Of a DNA stretch of 64,000 bases, positions 42,041 to 51,441 are shown piece by piece. Under the pieces are notes generated by a model, which did no database searches, was not told the DNA's origin, and saw nothing but the letters and a program-made list of their open reading frames with translations. A program made the position numbers and the translations under genes. Within the stretch, counting starts at the first letter, position 1; every line of letters begins with the position of its first letter. The stretch covers positions 1 through 64,000 of the forward strand of contig CAKOPZ010000005.1 in NCBI GenBank assembly GCA_934101145.1, read 5' to 3'. Source of the DNA: an uncultured Clostridia bacterium. GTDB taxonomy: Bacteria; Bacillota; Clostridia; TANB77; CAG-508.

Positions 42041-43192
42041 ATGGAACATAAGGAAAAGAAAAGACAAGAGAACAAAGGAATAACGCTAATAGCGTTAGTT
42101 GTAACTATTGTAGTTTTAATAATACTTGCAACAGTAAGTATTTTTGCTGTATTTGGAGATAATGGGCTAATAGCAAGGGCACAAACAGCAAGAGATGTAC
42201 AGAACAAAGAAAAGGCAAAAGAGACAAATACACTTGATGATTATGCAAGTTATATAGGAAATTATTTAGATAGTAAAAGTGAAGATAACTCTAAGGAAGA
42301 CGATAACAAGAAAGAAGGAATAACAGCAACAGTAGATGGAAAGACAGTAACAATAACAAAAGATAATGTGGCGACATATTTAGGAAGAGTAGTAAGCAAT
42401 TACAAGCCTACAACAAATACCGTAACAGTAGGGACAAATACGTATACAGTATCAAATAATTATAGATTGTATTATGTGGATTTTGATAAAAAATATAATA
42501 AAGATGAAGTATCAGTATTTTTAAAGGCAGATTGTACAAGCAATAATTATACATTAGGACAAGATACAACAGCATCAACAGTAGACAATGTAAAAATCAA
42601 AGCATTAAATCCATCACTATATAAGGATGGAATTACATCACCAACAGCAAGTAATGCAAATATGCAAGCAGTAACATTTTTAACAAATACAAGTAATTGG
42701 AATAGTTTAAAGATAGGAGCAAGCCTAGCAGATAAAGTAAATTATGTAGTAGGTGCACCAAGTGTAGAGATGATGTTTGATAGTTATAATACAAAGTATG
42801 GGCTAAAGGATAAAGCAATAAATAAAGGAACATTAACAGCAGATACAAAAAGAGAAAAATTATTCTATCAATATCCAACAACAATAAATACTTATGGAAG
42901 TAATTTAGGATATGAGGTAGGACCAAATAATTCAAGCTCAGCAGTAAATGGATATAATTATTATACATCACAATATTCAGTAAAAACAGATGCAACAATA
43001 GACAGTATGTATTATCCAGGAGATAGCCAATATTACTGGTTGGTGTCTCCTTCGGCTCGCAGCACTGACTATGTGCTCCGTGTGGGCTGCGGCGGAGGGG
43101 GCTATGTGAGCTTCGGCAGCTACTATAGCGACGGCAGTGCGTTCTGTCCGCTAGTTTCTCTTAAGTCTACAGTCTCTCTACAACTACAGTAG
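42041..43192 (+). CDS. DGR target 4 (remote): prepilin-like protein with variable C-terminus
   Basis: This 383-aa paralogue of the DGR targets lies about 26 kb from the reverse transcriptase. Prepilin-type N-terminus (KGITLIALVVTIVVLIILAT), a charged linker, GITATVDGKTVTITKDNV, YRLYYVDFDKKYNKDEVSVF, VVGAPSVEMMFDSY, YYWLVSPSARS, then the variable stretch and LVSLKSTVSLQLQ. GGAG before the ATG. About 55 bases after its stop match those after target 3, so gene and 3' flank were duplicated together. Confidence 0.87.
   Translation: MEHKEKKRQENKGITLIALVVTIVVLIILATVSIFAVFGDNGLIARAQTARDVQNKEKAKETNTLDDYASYIGNYLDSKSEDNSKEDDNKKEGITATVDGKTVTITKDNVATYLGRVVSNYKPTTNTVTVGTNTYTVSNNYRLYYVDFDKKYNKDEVSVFLKADCTSNNYTLGQDTTASTVDNVKIKALNPSLYKDGITSPTASNANMQAVTFLTNTSNWNSLKIGASLADKVNYVVGAPSVEMMFDSYNTKYGLKDKAINKGTLTADTKREKLFYQYPTTINTYGSNLGYEVGPNNSSSAVNGYNYYTSQYSVKTDATIDSMYYPGDSQYYWLVSPSARSTDYVLRVGCGGGGYVSFGSYYSDGSAFCPLVSLKSTVSLQLQ
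43037..43154 (+). repeat. DGR variable region VR4 (118 bp)
   Basis: It matches the template with one extra codon in the AAC-rich second half, so it is 118 bp instead of 115. Nearly all differences are at template adenines; exceptions are one C to A and two C to T in the 5' anchor (TGGTTGGTGTC). The 3' anchor GCGTTCTGTCCGCTAG is perfect. Confidence 0.9.
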
Positions 43193-43428
43193 AAAGCTTA
43201 GAGAACATACAAAATATAAACAGGCAAATGAAGTAATTTAAATAGTAAGAAAAGTGTGCGTTAGCGAAACCTTCGACGCACATATGTGCATTTCACTTTT
43301 CGCGAATATGCACAGACCAAGGAAACTTAAACTTGTTGTATACGTAAAAATCTTCGATTTTTCCTATACAATAAAACAGCTTGGACTGTAGTATTAAAAA
43401 ATACTTATTATCTAAAAGACAAATATAC
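43193..43428 (+). other. Intergenic region with several hairpins after DGR target 4
   Basis: No gene is seen. The first 55 or so bases match the target 3 downstream flank. GAAAAGTG and CACTTTTC then enclose TGTGCGT/ACGCACA near 43255-43315, a candidate structured RNA or terminator. At 43334-43373 is the second copy of the small palindrome found at 10141-10181. Confidence 0.5.
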
Positions 43429-43476
43429 AAAAGACGAGGGCCTTTGCAAGCTTCCTTTGCAGGTTTTCGTCTTTTT
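43429..43476 (+). terminator. Hairpin with T-run upstream of recG
   Basis: AAAAGACGA pairs with TTCGTCTTTT. Inside is a direct repeat, CCTTTGCA, around AGCTT. It is either a terminator for the DGR target 4 transcript or an attenuator of recG. Confidence 0.6.
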
Positions 43477-43524
43477 AAATAAGTATAAAATAACAGAAAA
43501 TAAATTTTTTAAGAAAGGTAAAAT

Positions 43525-45573
43525 ATGATAGATTTAAAACAAAGTGTGCAATATGTTAAAGGAGTAGGACCTACCAAAGCAAAGATATTGCAAAAATTAA
43601 ATATAAATACTGTAGAAGATTTAATTACATATTATCCAAGAACATATGAGGATAGAAGCAAGCCTAAAACAATAGAAAGCCTAGTTGATGGAGAAGAAGC
43701 TTTAATTGAAGCTGTTGCTACAAGCACTCCAACAGTTGTTAGAATGGGTAAAAAACGCTGTATGGTAAAGCTTGTTGTAAGAGATGAAACAGCATCTTGC
43801 ATTGCTGTATGGTTTAATCAGAGCTATATAAAAGGCAGATTTAAGGCAGGTGAAAAATATCGTCTTTTTGGTAAAATTCAAAAAAATTATGGTAGAACAG
43901 AGATTATGAATCCTGTTTTTGACCAAGAAGATAAATCTAGAAATACTGGAAAGATAATTCCTTTGTATCCTTTAACTAAAAACTTGAAGCAAACCTCACT
44001 TAGGATGGCGATAGAAAATGGCTTAAAATTGGTTAATGGAAAGCTTGATGAGGTTATGCCAAACTATGTTTTAAATACATATCATTTAATGGAAAGGAAT
44101 AGAGCAATAAAGCAAATTCATTTTCCAGATAACTTTGATGAATATAGCAAAGCAAGAAAAAGACTTGTTTTTGAGGAACTTTTGAGTATGCAACTAGCTC
44201 TTTCTAATTTAAAGGAAAAGTATAATAAAGAAAAAGATGGTATTGCTTTTAGTAAAGATACAAAGATGTCAGATGTTATAAATTCTCTTCCATTTAGTCT
44301 TACAAAAGCACAGATTAGAGTACTTGAAGAAATTGATAAGGACATGGAAGACAGCAAACCTATGAATAGACTTCTTCAAGGAGATGTTGGATCTGGTAAA
44401 ACTATCGTATCTATAATAAGTGCATACAAGGCTGTAAAATGTGGATATCAAGTTGCTGTAATGGTTCCAACTGCAGTTCTTGCAAGCCAGCATTTAGAGG
44501 AATTTACAAAAGTATTGATGCCTTTTGGAATAAGATGTGAAATGCTTACAAGTAATATAAAAGGGAAAAAAAGAAAAGAGATTTTGGAAGGGCTTGAAGA
44601 TGGAAGTGTGCAAGTTTTGATTGGGACACATGCTTTGCTTGTAGAAGATGTTGTGTTTAATAATCTTGGACTTGCTGTTACTGATGAACAACACCGTTTT
44701 GGCGTAAGACAAAGAGGAACAATTGCTGGCAAAGGAAATAATCCAGATGTCCTTGTAATGACTGCAACTCCAATACCAAGAACTCTTGGACTTATATTAT
44801 ATGGAGACCTTGATATATCTGTTATTGACGAACTTCCACCAAATAGGAAAAAGATTGAAACATATGCTGTTACAAAGAACATGGAAGATAGAGTTAATAA
44901 TTTTATAAGGAAAAATGTTAATGAAGGAAGACAGGTATATATTGTTTGTCCGCTTGTTGAAGAAAATGAGGAGATTAATGCTAAAGCTGTTGTTGAGCTT
45001 GAAGCAAAATATGAGCAAGAGATATTTAGTGATTTTCGTGTTAGATGTTTGCATGGAAAAATGAGACCAAAGGAAAAAGATGAAATTATGCAAGAATTTA
45101 AAGATGGAAATATTGATATTTTGGTTTCTACTACTGTTATTGAAGTTGGTGTAAATGTTCCAAATGCAAGTGTTATGGTCATTGAAAATGCAGAACGTTT
45201 TGGACTTGCACAGCTTCACCAATTAAGAGGTAGAGTTGGAAGAGGTCAGTGGCAATCGTATTGTATTTTGAAATATCAGGGTAAATCTAAGGAAATTCTG
45301 CAAAGAATGAAGATTATGCATGATACAAATGATGGATTTGTTATTGCTGATAAGGACCTTGAACTTAGAGGTGCTGGAGAATTTTTTGGGACTAGACAAC
45401 ATGGTATTCCTGAGTTTAAAATTGCTAATTTATTTGAAGATATGCCTATTTTAAAAGAAGTGCAGGTTTGTGTATCGCAAATTGAGCAGGTTGATCCTAA
45501 TCTTGAACTTGCTGAGAATCAATGCCTTCGCAAGCTAATTGATGAACGTTTTACGAAACGTATAGAGATTTGA
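43525..45573 (+). CDS. recG: ATP-dependent DNA helicase RecG
   Basis: This 682-aa fork-reversal helicase has wedge/OB domain (VKLVVRDETASCIAVWFNQS), Walker A LLQGDVGSGKTIVSIISAYK, LAVTDEQHRFGVRQRG, TATPIPRTLGLILYG, ATVIEVGVNVPNA-type motif V (STTVIEVGVNVPNASVMVIE), and QLRGRVGRG. Normal length. AAGAAAGG before ATG. Confidence 0.97.
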   Translation: MIDLKQSVQYVKGVGPTKAKILQKLNINTVEDLITYYPRTYEDRSKPKTIESLVDGEEALIEAVATSTPTVVRMGKKRCMVKLVVRDETASCIAVWFNQSYIKGRFKAGEKYRLFGKIQKNYGRTEIMNPVFDQEDKSRNTGKIIPLYPLTKNLKQTSLRMAIENGLKLVNGKLDEVMPNYVLNTYHLMERNRAIKQIHFPDNFDEYSKARKRLVFEELLSMQLALSNLKEKYNKEKDGIAFSKDTKMSDVINSLPFSLTKAQIRVLEEIDKDMEDSKPMNRLLQGDVGSGKTIVSIISAYKAVKCGYQVAVMVPTAVLASQHLEEFTKVLMPFGIRCEMLTSNIKGKKRKEILEGLEDGSVQVLIGTHALLVEDVVFNNLGLAVTDEQHRFGVRQRGTIAGKGNNPDVLVMTATPIPRTLGLILYGDLDISVIDELPPNRKKIETYAVTKNMEDRVNNFIRKNVNEGRQVYIVCPLVEENEEINAKAVVELEAKYEQEIFSDFRVRCLHGKMRPKEKDEIMQEFKDGNIDILVSTTVIEVGVNVPNASVMVIENAERFGLAQLHQLRGRVGRGQWQSYCILKYQGKSKEILQRMKIMHDTNDGFVIADKDLELRGAGEFFGTRQHGIPEFKIANLFEDMPILKEVQVCVSQIEQVDPNLELAENQCLRKLIDERFTKRIEI

Positions 45574-45589
45574 TTTTACATATAAAAAA

Positions 45590-45723
45590 CATAAGAGATA
45601 TAATATTTCTTGGAAACTTGCCGTTCGCAGCCAATCCAAAAGATTGACGGCTGCTCGAATCGCACTCAGCCTTCGGCTTCGTTTGGTCGCTGCGCGTTTC
45701 CTTGAAATATTATATCTCTTATG
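45590..45723 (+). repeat. Palindromic GC-rich element, copy D
   Basis: 134 bp, ends CATAAGAGATATAATATTTC and GAAATATTATATCTCTTATG. It lies just after recG. The remaining bases to the next gene at 45890 hold no other feature that I can support. Confidence 0.92.
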
Positions 45724-45889
45724 CTTTATTTATAGTATAAAAAATAATAATGTAACATTTTTTTACAGGTAAAAATACTACAAAAAAGTGGCGTTTACTA
45801 TTGACATTTACATAAAAAAACAATATGATATTAGATAGAAAAATGTAGAAATATGTAAAAGCAAAATTTGAAAGGCAAGGAGAGTAAAT

Positions 45890-46759
45890 ATGTATACGAA
45901 AATGCTAACCTCTAAAATGGGTGGAGAATTAGTTAGTTTTAAACTAAATGGAGAAGAACGTATCCATCAAGGTGCTGATGCACTTGACGAAAATGGAAAA
46001 GTATTTTGGAAAAGACATGCTCCAGTATTGTTTCCAGTAGTAGGTAAGCTAAAGAAGAATCAAACAATTATAAGTGGAAGAATCTATGAAATGCCACAAC
46101 ATGGTTTTGCAAGAGATTTTGAATTTGAGCCAATTACAAAACTTGATAATTTTCATTCATATGTGCTTAAGAGTAATCAAATTACAAAAAATAGATATCC
46201 ATTTGATTTTGAGTTATATACAACATACAGATTAGATGAAAATAAATTGACAACAATTTATAAAGTAATTAATACAGGAGATGGGACTCTTCCTTTTGGT
46301 ATAGGTGGACATCCTGCTTTTAAAATTGATGTAGATGAGTTAAAAAAAGGTAATTATTATCTTGAGTTTGAAGAGGACGAGGATAAAATTCACTTTTTGT
46401 ACTTAGTAGATGGACTTGTTGGAACAGAATATGCAAGAAGTAGAATGGCTGATAAAAGAACAATTAATATTGATTCGAATACATTTAATAATGATGCAAT
46501 TATAATGAAGGGAATAACATCTCATAAAATTAGTTTGAAGAATAGAGATGGTAATAGAACACTTCTTACAATGGATTTTACTGGTTTTCCATATTTGGCT
46601 ATATGGTCTAAGCCTAATGCACCATTTATTTGTATTGAACCATGGTATTCTACTGCTGATAATATAAAAAGTACAGGTGTATTTATTCAAAAACAGGACA
46701 TAATTGCATTAAAGCCACATGATACTTTTGAATGTAAATATACAGTTGAATTTTTTTAA
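45890..46759 (+). CDS. Aldose 1-epimerase family protein (LacX-like)
   Basis: This 289-aa galactose-mutarotase-fold protein shows MGGELVSFKLNGEERIHQGA, WKRHAPVLFPVVGKLKKN, MPQHGFARDFEFE, GIGGHPAFKID with the catalytic-type His, and CIEPWYSTAD near the end. It resembles the LacX subgroup that acts on sugar phosphates or hexoses of unknown identity. GGAGAG before ATG. A small membrane protein and valS follow closely. Confidence 0.88.
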   Translation: MYTKMLTSKMGGELVSFKLNGEERIHQGADALDENGKVFWKRHAPVLFPVVGKLKKNQTIISGRIYEMPQHGFARDFEFEPITKLDNFHSYVLKSNQITKNRYPFDFELYTTYRLDENKLTTIYKVINTGDGTLPFGIGGHPAFKIDVDELKKGNYYLEFEEDEDKIHFLYLVDGLVGTEYARSRMADKRTINIDSNTFNNDAIIMKGITSHKISLKNRDGNRTLLTMDFTGFPYLAIWSKPNAPFICIEPWYSTADNIKSTGVFIQKQDIIALKPHDTFECKYTVEFF

Positions 46760-46778
46760 TTAATAAAGAGGATTTTAT

Positions 46779-46973
46779 ATGAGTTTTAATTTGATATTAA
46801 CTTTTATGGGACTTGTTTTAGCAATGATAGGAGTTATTTTGGTTTATGATGCACGTATTTTGACAAAGCGATTTTTTAGTTTTGGAGATCAAAATCAAGC
46901 ATCATGGGGATTGAAGATACTTGGTTTTATCATTGCTATTATAGGTGGAATTTTAGTTTTTTTTAACGTGTAG
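46779..46973 (+). CDS. Small two-helix membrane protein
   Basis: The 64-aa protein has two membrane helices (LTFMGLVLAMIGVILVYDAR and LKILGFIIAIIGGILVFFNV) joined by a polar loop, RFFSFGDQNQASWG. Unrecognised by name. It lies 16 bases before valS and 20 bases after the epimerase gene, so it is probably co-transcribed with both. Confidence 0.7.
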   Translation: MSFNLILTFMGLVLAMIGVILVYDARILTKRFFSFGDQNQASWGLKILGFIIAIIGGILVFFNV

Positions 46974-46988
46974 AGAGGAGAAAATTGA

Positions 46989-49673
46989 ATGGATAACAAG
47001 CATAAATTAAATGACAAATTTAATCCAAAAGATTTTGAAGATAGATTATATGAACATTGGGAAAAGAGTGGATTTTTTAAACCAAGTATGGATGAAAATA
47101 GCGAAAGCTATTGTATTATGATGCCACCTCCAAATGTAACAGGAAAATTGCATATGGGGCATGCTCTTGATGGAACTATTCAAGATGTTTTAATTAGATA
47201 TAAAAGAATGCGTGGGTTTAATACACTTTGGCTTCCTGGAAGTGACCATGCTGCAATCTCTACAGAGATGAAAGTTGTTCAAAAGCTTGCTAAGGAAGGT
47301 AAAACAAAGCAAGATTTAGGTAGAGAGAAATTTTTAGAAGAAGCATGGGCTTGGACAAAGGAATATGGTGGAATTATTCAAAGGCAACAACGTAAACTTG
47401 GTTGTTCTTGTGATTGGAATAGAACAAGATTTACACTTGACGAAGGTATGAGTGATGCTGTTTTAGAGCAATTTGTTAGACTTTACGAAAAAGGCCTTAT
47501 ATACAAAGGTAAACGCATGGTTAACTGGTGCACAAGTTGCAGAACATCTATTTCTGATGCGGAAGTTGAGTATAAAGAAGAAGCTTCTCATTTATGGCAT
47601 ATCCGTTATAAAATTGTTGGGGAAGAGAACAAATATGTTGAAGTTGCAACAACAAGACCTGAAACAATGCTTGGTGATACAGCTGTAGCAGTTCATCCAG
47701 ATGATGAGAGATACAAAGATATAGTAGGCAAAAAATGTATTTTACCTATTATGAATAAAGAAATTCCAATTGTTGCAGATGAATTTGTAGAAAAAGAATT
47801 TGGAACAGGTTGTGTTAAAATTACACCTGCACATGATCCAAATGATTATGCTTGTAGTCAAAGACATAACTTAGAAATTATAGAAGTTTTTGATGATAAT
47901 TTTAAAATGGGAAATCTAGTACCAGAATATGCTGGTATGGACTTGTTAGATGCAAGAAAAGAAATTGTTAAAAAGCTTGAAGAAATTGGAGCACTTGTTT
48001 CAGTTGAGGATTATACTCACAATGTTGCAAAATGCGAAAGATGTAAGAATACGATAGAGCCAAAAATTTCTTTGCAATGGTTTGTAAGTATGAAAGACTT
48101 AGCAAAGCGTGCAGCAGATAGTGTAAGAAATGGTGAAACAAAATTTGTACCAAAAAGATATGAAAAACAATATTTTAATTGGCTTGACAATATTCAAGAT
48201 TGGTGTATTTCTCGTCAATTATGGTGGGGACACAGAATTCCTGCATATTATTGTGAAGAATGTGGACATATAAATGTTGCAAAAACTGAGCCAGAAAAAT
48301 GTGAGAAATGTGGAAGTACAAATCTAAAACAAGATCCTGACACACTTGATACTTGGTTTAGTTCAGCACTTTGGCCATTTTCTACACTTGGTTGGCCAGA
48401 TACAAACAGTGTTGATTATAAAACATTTTATCCAACTCAAACTCTTGTAACTGGTTTTGATATTATTACTTTCTGGGTTTCAAGAATGATGACACAAGCT
48501 TTAGAGTTTACCGGAGAAGTACCTTTTAAAGATGTACTTATCCACGGTATTGTTCGTGATAGTCAAGGAAGAAAAATGTCAAAAACTCTAGGAAATGGAA
48601 TTGATCCATTAGAGGTTATTGATGAGTATGGAGCAGATAGTTTAAGATTTTCTGTACTTTCTGGAACAACTATGGGAAATGATATTAGATTTATGCCAGA
48701 AAAATTGGAACAAGCATCAAATTTTGCAAATAAAATTTGGAATGCAGCAAAATTTATAACAAATTCGCTTGCAGATAATGAAAAAGTAAGAGAATTTAGT
48801 GAAAAAGCATTGCTTGCAGATAATGGATATAACAAAGATTTATTAAAAATTGAAGACAGATGGATTTTAAATAAACTTGATAAACTTGTATCAGAAGTTA
48901 GCAAAAATATTGATAATTATGATATTGGAATTGCTGTTGATAAGATATATAACTTTATTTGGAATGAATTTTGCGATTGGTATATCGAAATGGTTAAACC
49001 ACGTATATATAGTGAAGATGAAGGGACAAAAGTACAAGTTAGTGCAATGCTAAATTATGTTTTTGGAAATTCACTTAAACTATTACATCCATTTATGCCA
49101 TTTATAACATCTGAAATTTATTCAAAATTAATATGTTTTGGAACAGAGGATTTAATTGTAAGCAAGTGGCCAGAGATAAAACATAAATTTGCCTTTGAAG
49201 CAGATGAGTCAATTGTAGAAAGCTTGAAAAAGTTAATAACTGAAATTAGAAATGTTAGAACAAAAATGAATGTACATCCAAGTAAGAAATCTAAATTAAT
49301 TTTAGTTACAAGCTTAGATAAAAAAGAACTAAAAGAATCAGAAGAATTTTTATTAAAACTTGGTTTTGCAAGTGAAATAATATTACAAGAAAAAGAGGAG
49401 AATATACCTCAAAATGCAGTTTCTATTGTGGTAGATGAAATAAAGGCATATATACCTTTTGAAGAACTTGTTGATATTGAGCAGGAGAAAGCAAGATTGC
49501 AAGAAGAAATAAAAAGGCTAGAGGCAGAAGTTGCAAGAGGAAACAAAATGTTATCTAATCCGGGATTTGTAAATAAAGCACCTGAGGCTAAGGTACAAGA
49601 GGAAAAAGATAAGCTTGCAAATTATGAGCAGATGCTAAAGGCAACTAAGGAAAGACTAGAAAGTTTGAATTAA
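46989..49673 (+). CDS. valS: Valyl-tRNA synthetase
   Basis: This 894-aa class I synthetase has HIGH motif PPNVTGKLHMGHALDGT, an editing domain (EVATTRPETMLGDTAVAVHP), a zinc-type Cys set (CEECGHINVAKTEPEKCEKC), KMSKS motif GRKMSKTLGNGIDPLEVID, and a C-terminal coiled coil (EQEKARLQEEIKRLEAEVAR). Normal length. No T-box leader is seen in the 15 bases before it; it relies on an upstream promoter. Confidence 0.98.
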   Translation: MDNKHKLNDKFNPKDFEDRLYEHWEKSGFFKPSMDENSESYCIMMPPPNVTGKLHMGHALDGTIQDVLIRYKRMRGFNTLWLPGSDHAAISTEMKVVQKLAKEGKTKQDLGREKFLEEAWAWTKEYGGIIQRQQRKLGCSCDWNRTRFTLDEGMSDAVLEQFVRLYEKGLIYKGKRMVNWCTSCRTSISDAEVEYKEEASHLWHIRYKIVGEENKYVEVATTRPETMLGDTAVAVHPDDERYKDIVGKKCILPIMNKEIPIVADEFVEKEFGTGCVKITPAHDPNDYACSQRHNLEIIEVFDDNFKMGNLVPEYAGMDLLDARKEIVKKLEEIGALVSVEDYTHNVAKCERCKNTIEPKISLQWFVSMKDLAKRAADSVRNGETKFVPKRYEKQYFNWLDNIQDWCISRQLWWGHRIPAYYCEECGHINVAKTEPEKCEKCGSTNLKQDPDTLDTWFSSALWPFSTLGWPDTNSVDYKTFYPTQTLVTGFDIITFWVSRMMTQALEFTGEVPFKDVLIHGIVRDSQGRKMSKTLGNGIDPLEVIDEYGADSLRFSVLSGTTMGNDIRFMPEKLEQASNFANKIWNAAKFITNSLADNEKVREFSEKALLADNGYNKDLLKIEDRWILNKLDKLVSEVSKNIDNYDIGIAVDKIYNFIWNEFCDWYIEMVKPRIYSEDEGTKVQVSAMLNYVFGNSLKLLHPFMPFITSEIYSKLICFGTEDLIVSKWPEIKHKFAFEADESIVESLKKLITEIRNVRTKMNVHPSKKSKLILVTSLDKKELKESEEFLLKLGFASEIILQEKEENIPQNAVSIVVDEIKAYIPFEELVDIEQEKARLQEEIKRLEAEVARGNKMLSNPGFVNKAPEAKVQEEKDKLANYEQMLKATKERLESLN

Positions 49674-49688
49674 ATATTTTATGAACAA

Positions 49689-49717
49689 AGTCAGCACATT
49701 TTGTGCTGGCTTTTTTT
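49689..49717 (+). terminator. Terminator of valS
   Basis: GTCAGCACA / TGTGCTGGC followed by seven T's. Confidence 0.88.
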
Positions 49718-49830
49718 GTCGAAAAGTTCTTATAAATCGGCAAAACTTCCCAATTTTTACTCTTGGAAAAATATGTAAAAAGATTTATAATAGGACAAGC
49801 TAATAAATATGTTATTTGAGGAGGTAAGAG

Positions 49831-50151
49831 GTGAATATTTTTTTTAATCAAAAAGAGAAGATATTAACTGTTGAAATAACAGAGGAGATTGACCACTGTG
49901 TGGCAGAAAATGTAAGGAGGAGAGTTGATAATGAAATTACGAGATATATGCCTAGAAAAACTATATTTGATTTTAGTAGGGTTGCTTTTATGGACAGTGC
50001 AGGAATAGGGATGATTATAGGTAGATATAAACTTATGAAGCTTATTGGTGGAAGTTTAGAGATTCACAATGTTAAGGAAAGTGCAAAGAAGATATTAGAA
50101 ATGAGTGGAGTTTTAAAAATTGTGCCTATAACAGAGCTAAAATTGGCTTAA
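49831..50151 (+). CDS. spoIIAA: Anti-sigma F factor antagonist SpoIIAA
   Basis: This 106-aa STAS-domain protein has the phosphorylatable Ser in RVAFMDSAGIGMIIGRY. When unphosphorylated it binds SpoIIAB and frees sigma F in the forespore. GTG start after GAGGAGG. It is first in the spoIIAA-spoIIAB-sigF operon. Confidence 0.95.
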   Translation: MNIFFNQKEKILTVEITEEIDHCVAENVRRRVDNEITRYMPRKTIFDFSRVAFMDSAGIGMIIGRYKLMKLIGGSLEIHNVKESAKKILEMSGVLKIVPITELKLA

Positions 50152-50177
50152 AAATAAGTACAAATGTGGAGGGTTAA

Positions 50178-50663
50178 ATGAAAAGTGTGTATGATAATGA
50201 GATGAAATTGGAGTTTTTGAGTAAGGCAAATAATGAGGCTTTTGCAAGGATAACTGTGGCAGCTTTTGTGTCACAGCTTGATCCTACAATTGAGGAACTT
50301 GCGGATATAAAAACAGCTGTGTCTGAGGCTGTTACAAATGCAATTGTGCATGGATATGAGGATACAGAAGGTATTGTAAAGGTAGTAGCAAAGCTTTTTG
50401 CAAATACTGTCGAGATAGAGGTGTCTGATACTGGAAAGGGTATAGAAGATGTTGAGCTTGCACGTAAACCTCTATATACAACAAAAGCTAATCTTGAAAG
50501 ATCTGGAATGGGATTTACAATTATGGAGAGTTTTATGGATGAGGTTGAAATTGATTCTGTTGTTGGACTTGGTACTAAAATTAAGATGAAAAAAATGATA
50601 AAAAAGGTGTCAATTGATGATGAAGAGGTACAAAACCTGATGAGTTTGGGGGCAGATAGATAA
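50178..50663 (+). CDS. spoIIAB: Anti-sigma F factor SpoIIAB
   Basis: This 161-aa GHKL-type kinase has N-box AVSEAVTNAIVHGYEDTEG, G1 DTGKGIEDVELARKP and G2 ERSGMGFTIMESFMDEVE. It holds sigma F inactive and phosphorylates SpoIIAA. It is about 15 residues longer at the C-terminus than the Bacillus protein. The stop codon TAA is directly followed by the GTG of sigF. Confidence 0.95.
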   Translation: MKSVYDNEMKLEFLSKANNEAFARITVAAFVSQLDPTIEELADIKTAVSEAVTNAIVHGYEDTEGIVKVVAKLFANTVEIEVSDTGKGIEDVELARKPLYTTKANLERSGMGFTIMESFMDEVEIDSVVGLGTKIKMKKMIKKVSIDDEEVQNLMSLGADR

Positions 50664-51426
50664 GTGTCAAATGAGAAGATGTTTCAAAAATATGAGAATA
50701 AAGTAGAGGACATTATAAAGGCACAAAATGGAGATACTCAGGCTTTGGAGAGTTTGATTAAACAAAATCAAGGGCTTCTTTGGAGTATAGTGAAAAGATT
50801 TACTGGCAGAGGTTTTGAGAATGAGGATTTATATCAAATTGCAAGTTTAGGTTTTATAAAATGTATAAAAAAATTTGATACAAATTTTGATGTAAGGCTT
50901 TCTACATATGCTGTTCCATATATACTTGGAGAGGTAAAAAGGTATATTCAAGAAGATGGACCAATAAAAGTAAGCAGAGCTTTAAAAGAATTAAATAGTA
51001 AAATTGCTGTTGTTCAACATGAATATATGAGAAAAAAAGGTAAAGAAATAGGGATTGAAGAACTTGCAAAAGAGCTGCGGTGTTTCAAAAGAAGAAATTA
51101 CGATGGCACTTGAGAGTAAAAATTCTGTAAATTCTATTTATGATAGTACATATAGTGATGATGAAGAGGGAATCAGTATTATTGAAAAGATTTCTTCAAA
51201 CATTGATGAACAGAATTTAATTACAAATAAAATTGCAATTTCGCAGTTACTAGAAAATTTAAAAGAGGATGAGAAAGAGGTTATACTTCTTAGATATTTT
51301 AGAGAAAAAACACAGGTTGAAGTTGCAAGAATAATTGGAACAAGCCAAGTACAGGTTTCTAGAATTGAAAAAAGAGCTCTTGAAAATATGAAAAGAAGAT
51401 TAACAAAAGATGTTGTAATGAAATAA
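50664..51426 (+). CDS. sigF: Sporulation sigma factor SigF, with +1 frameshift at base 51078
   Basis: The first part has region 2 (ALESLIKQNQGLLWSIVKRF, EDLYQIASLGFIKCIKKFD, LSTYAVPYILGEVKRYI) and stops at 51113 as an abnormal tail. The second part (GVSKEEITMALESKNSVNSI, VILLRYFREKTQVEVARIIG, TSQVQVSRIEKRALENMKRR) carries regions 3 and 4 in the +1 frame. Removing the C at 51078 turns CTG-CGG-TGT into CTG-GGT-GTT and restores one 253-aa protein of normal SigF length. The extra C makes an in-frame CGG just before the glycine codon. Sequencing error, true mutation or recoding are all possible. Confidence 0.9.
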
Positions 51427-51441
51427 AAGAGAGGCAGAGAC

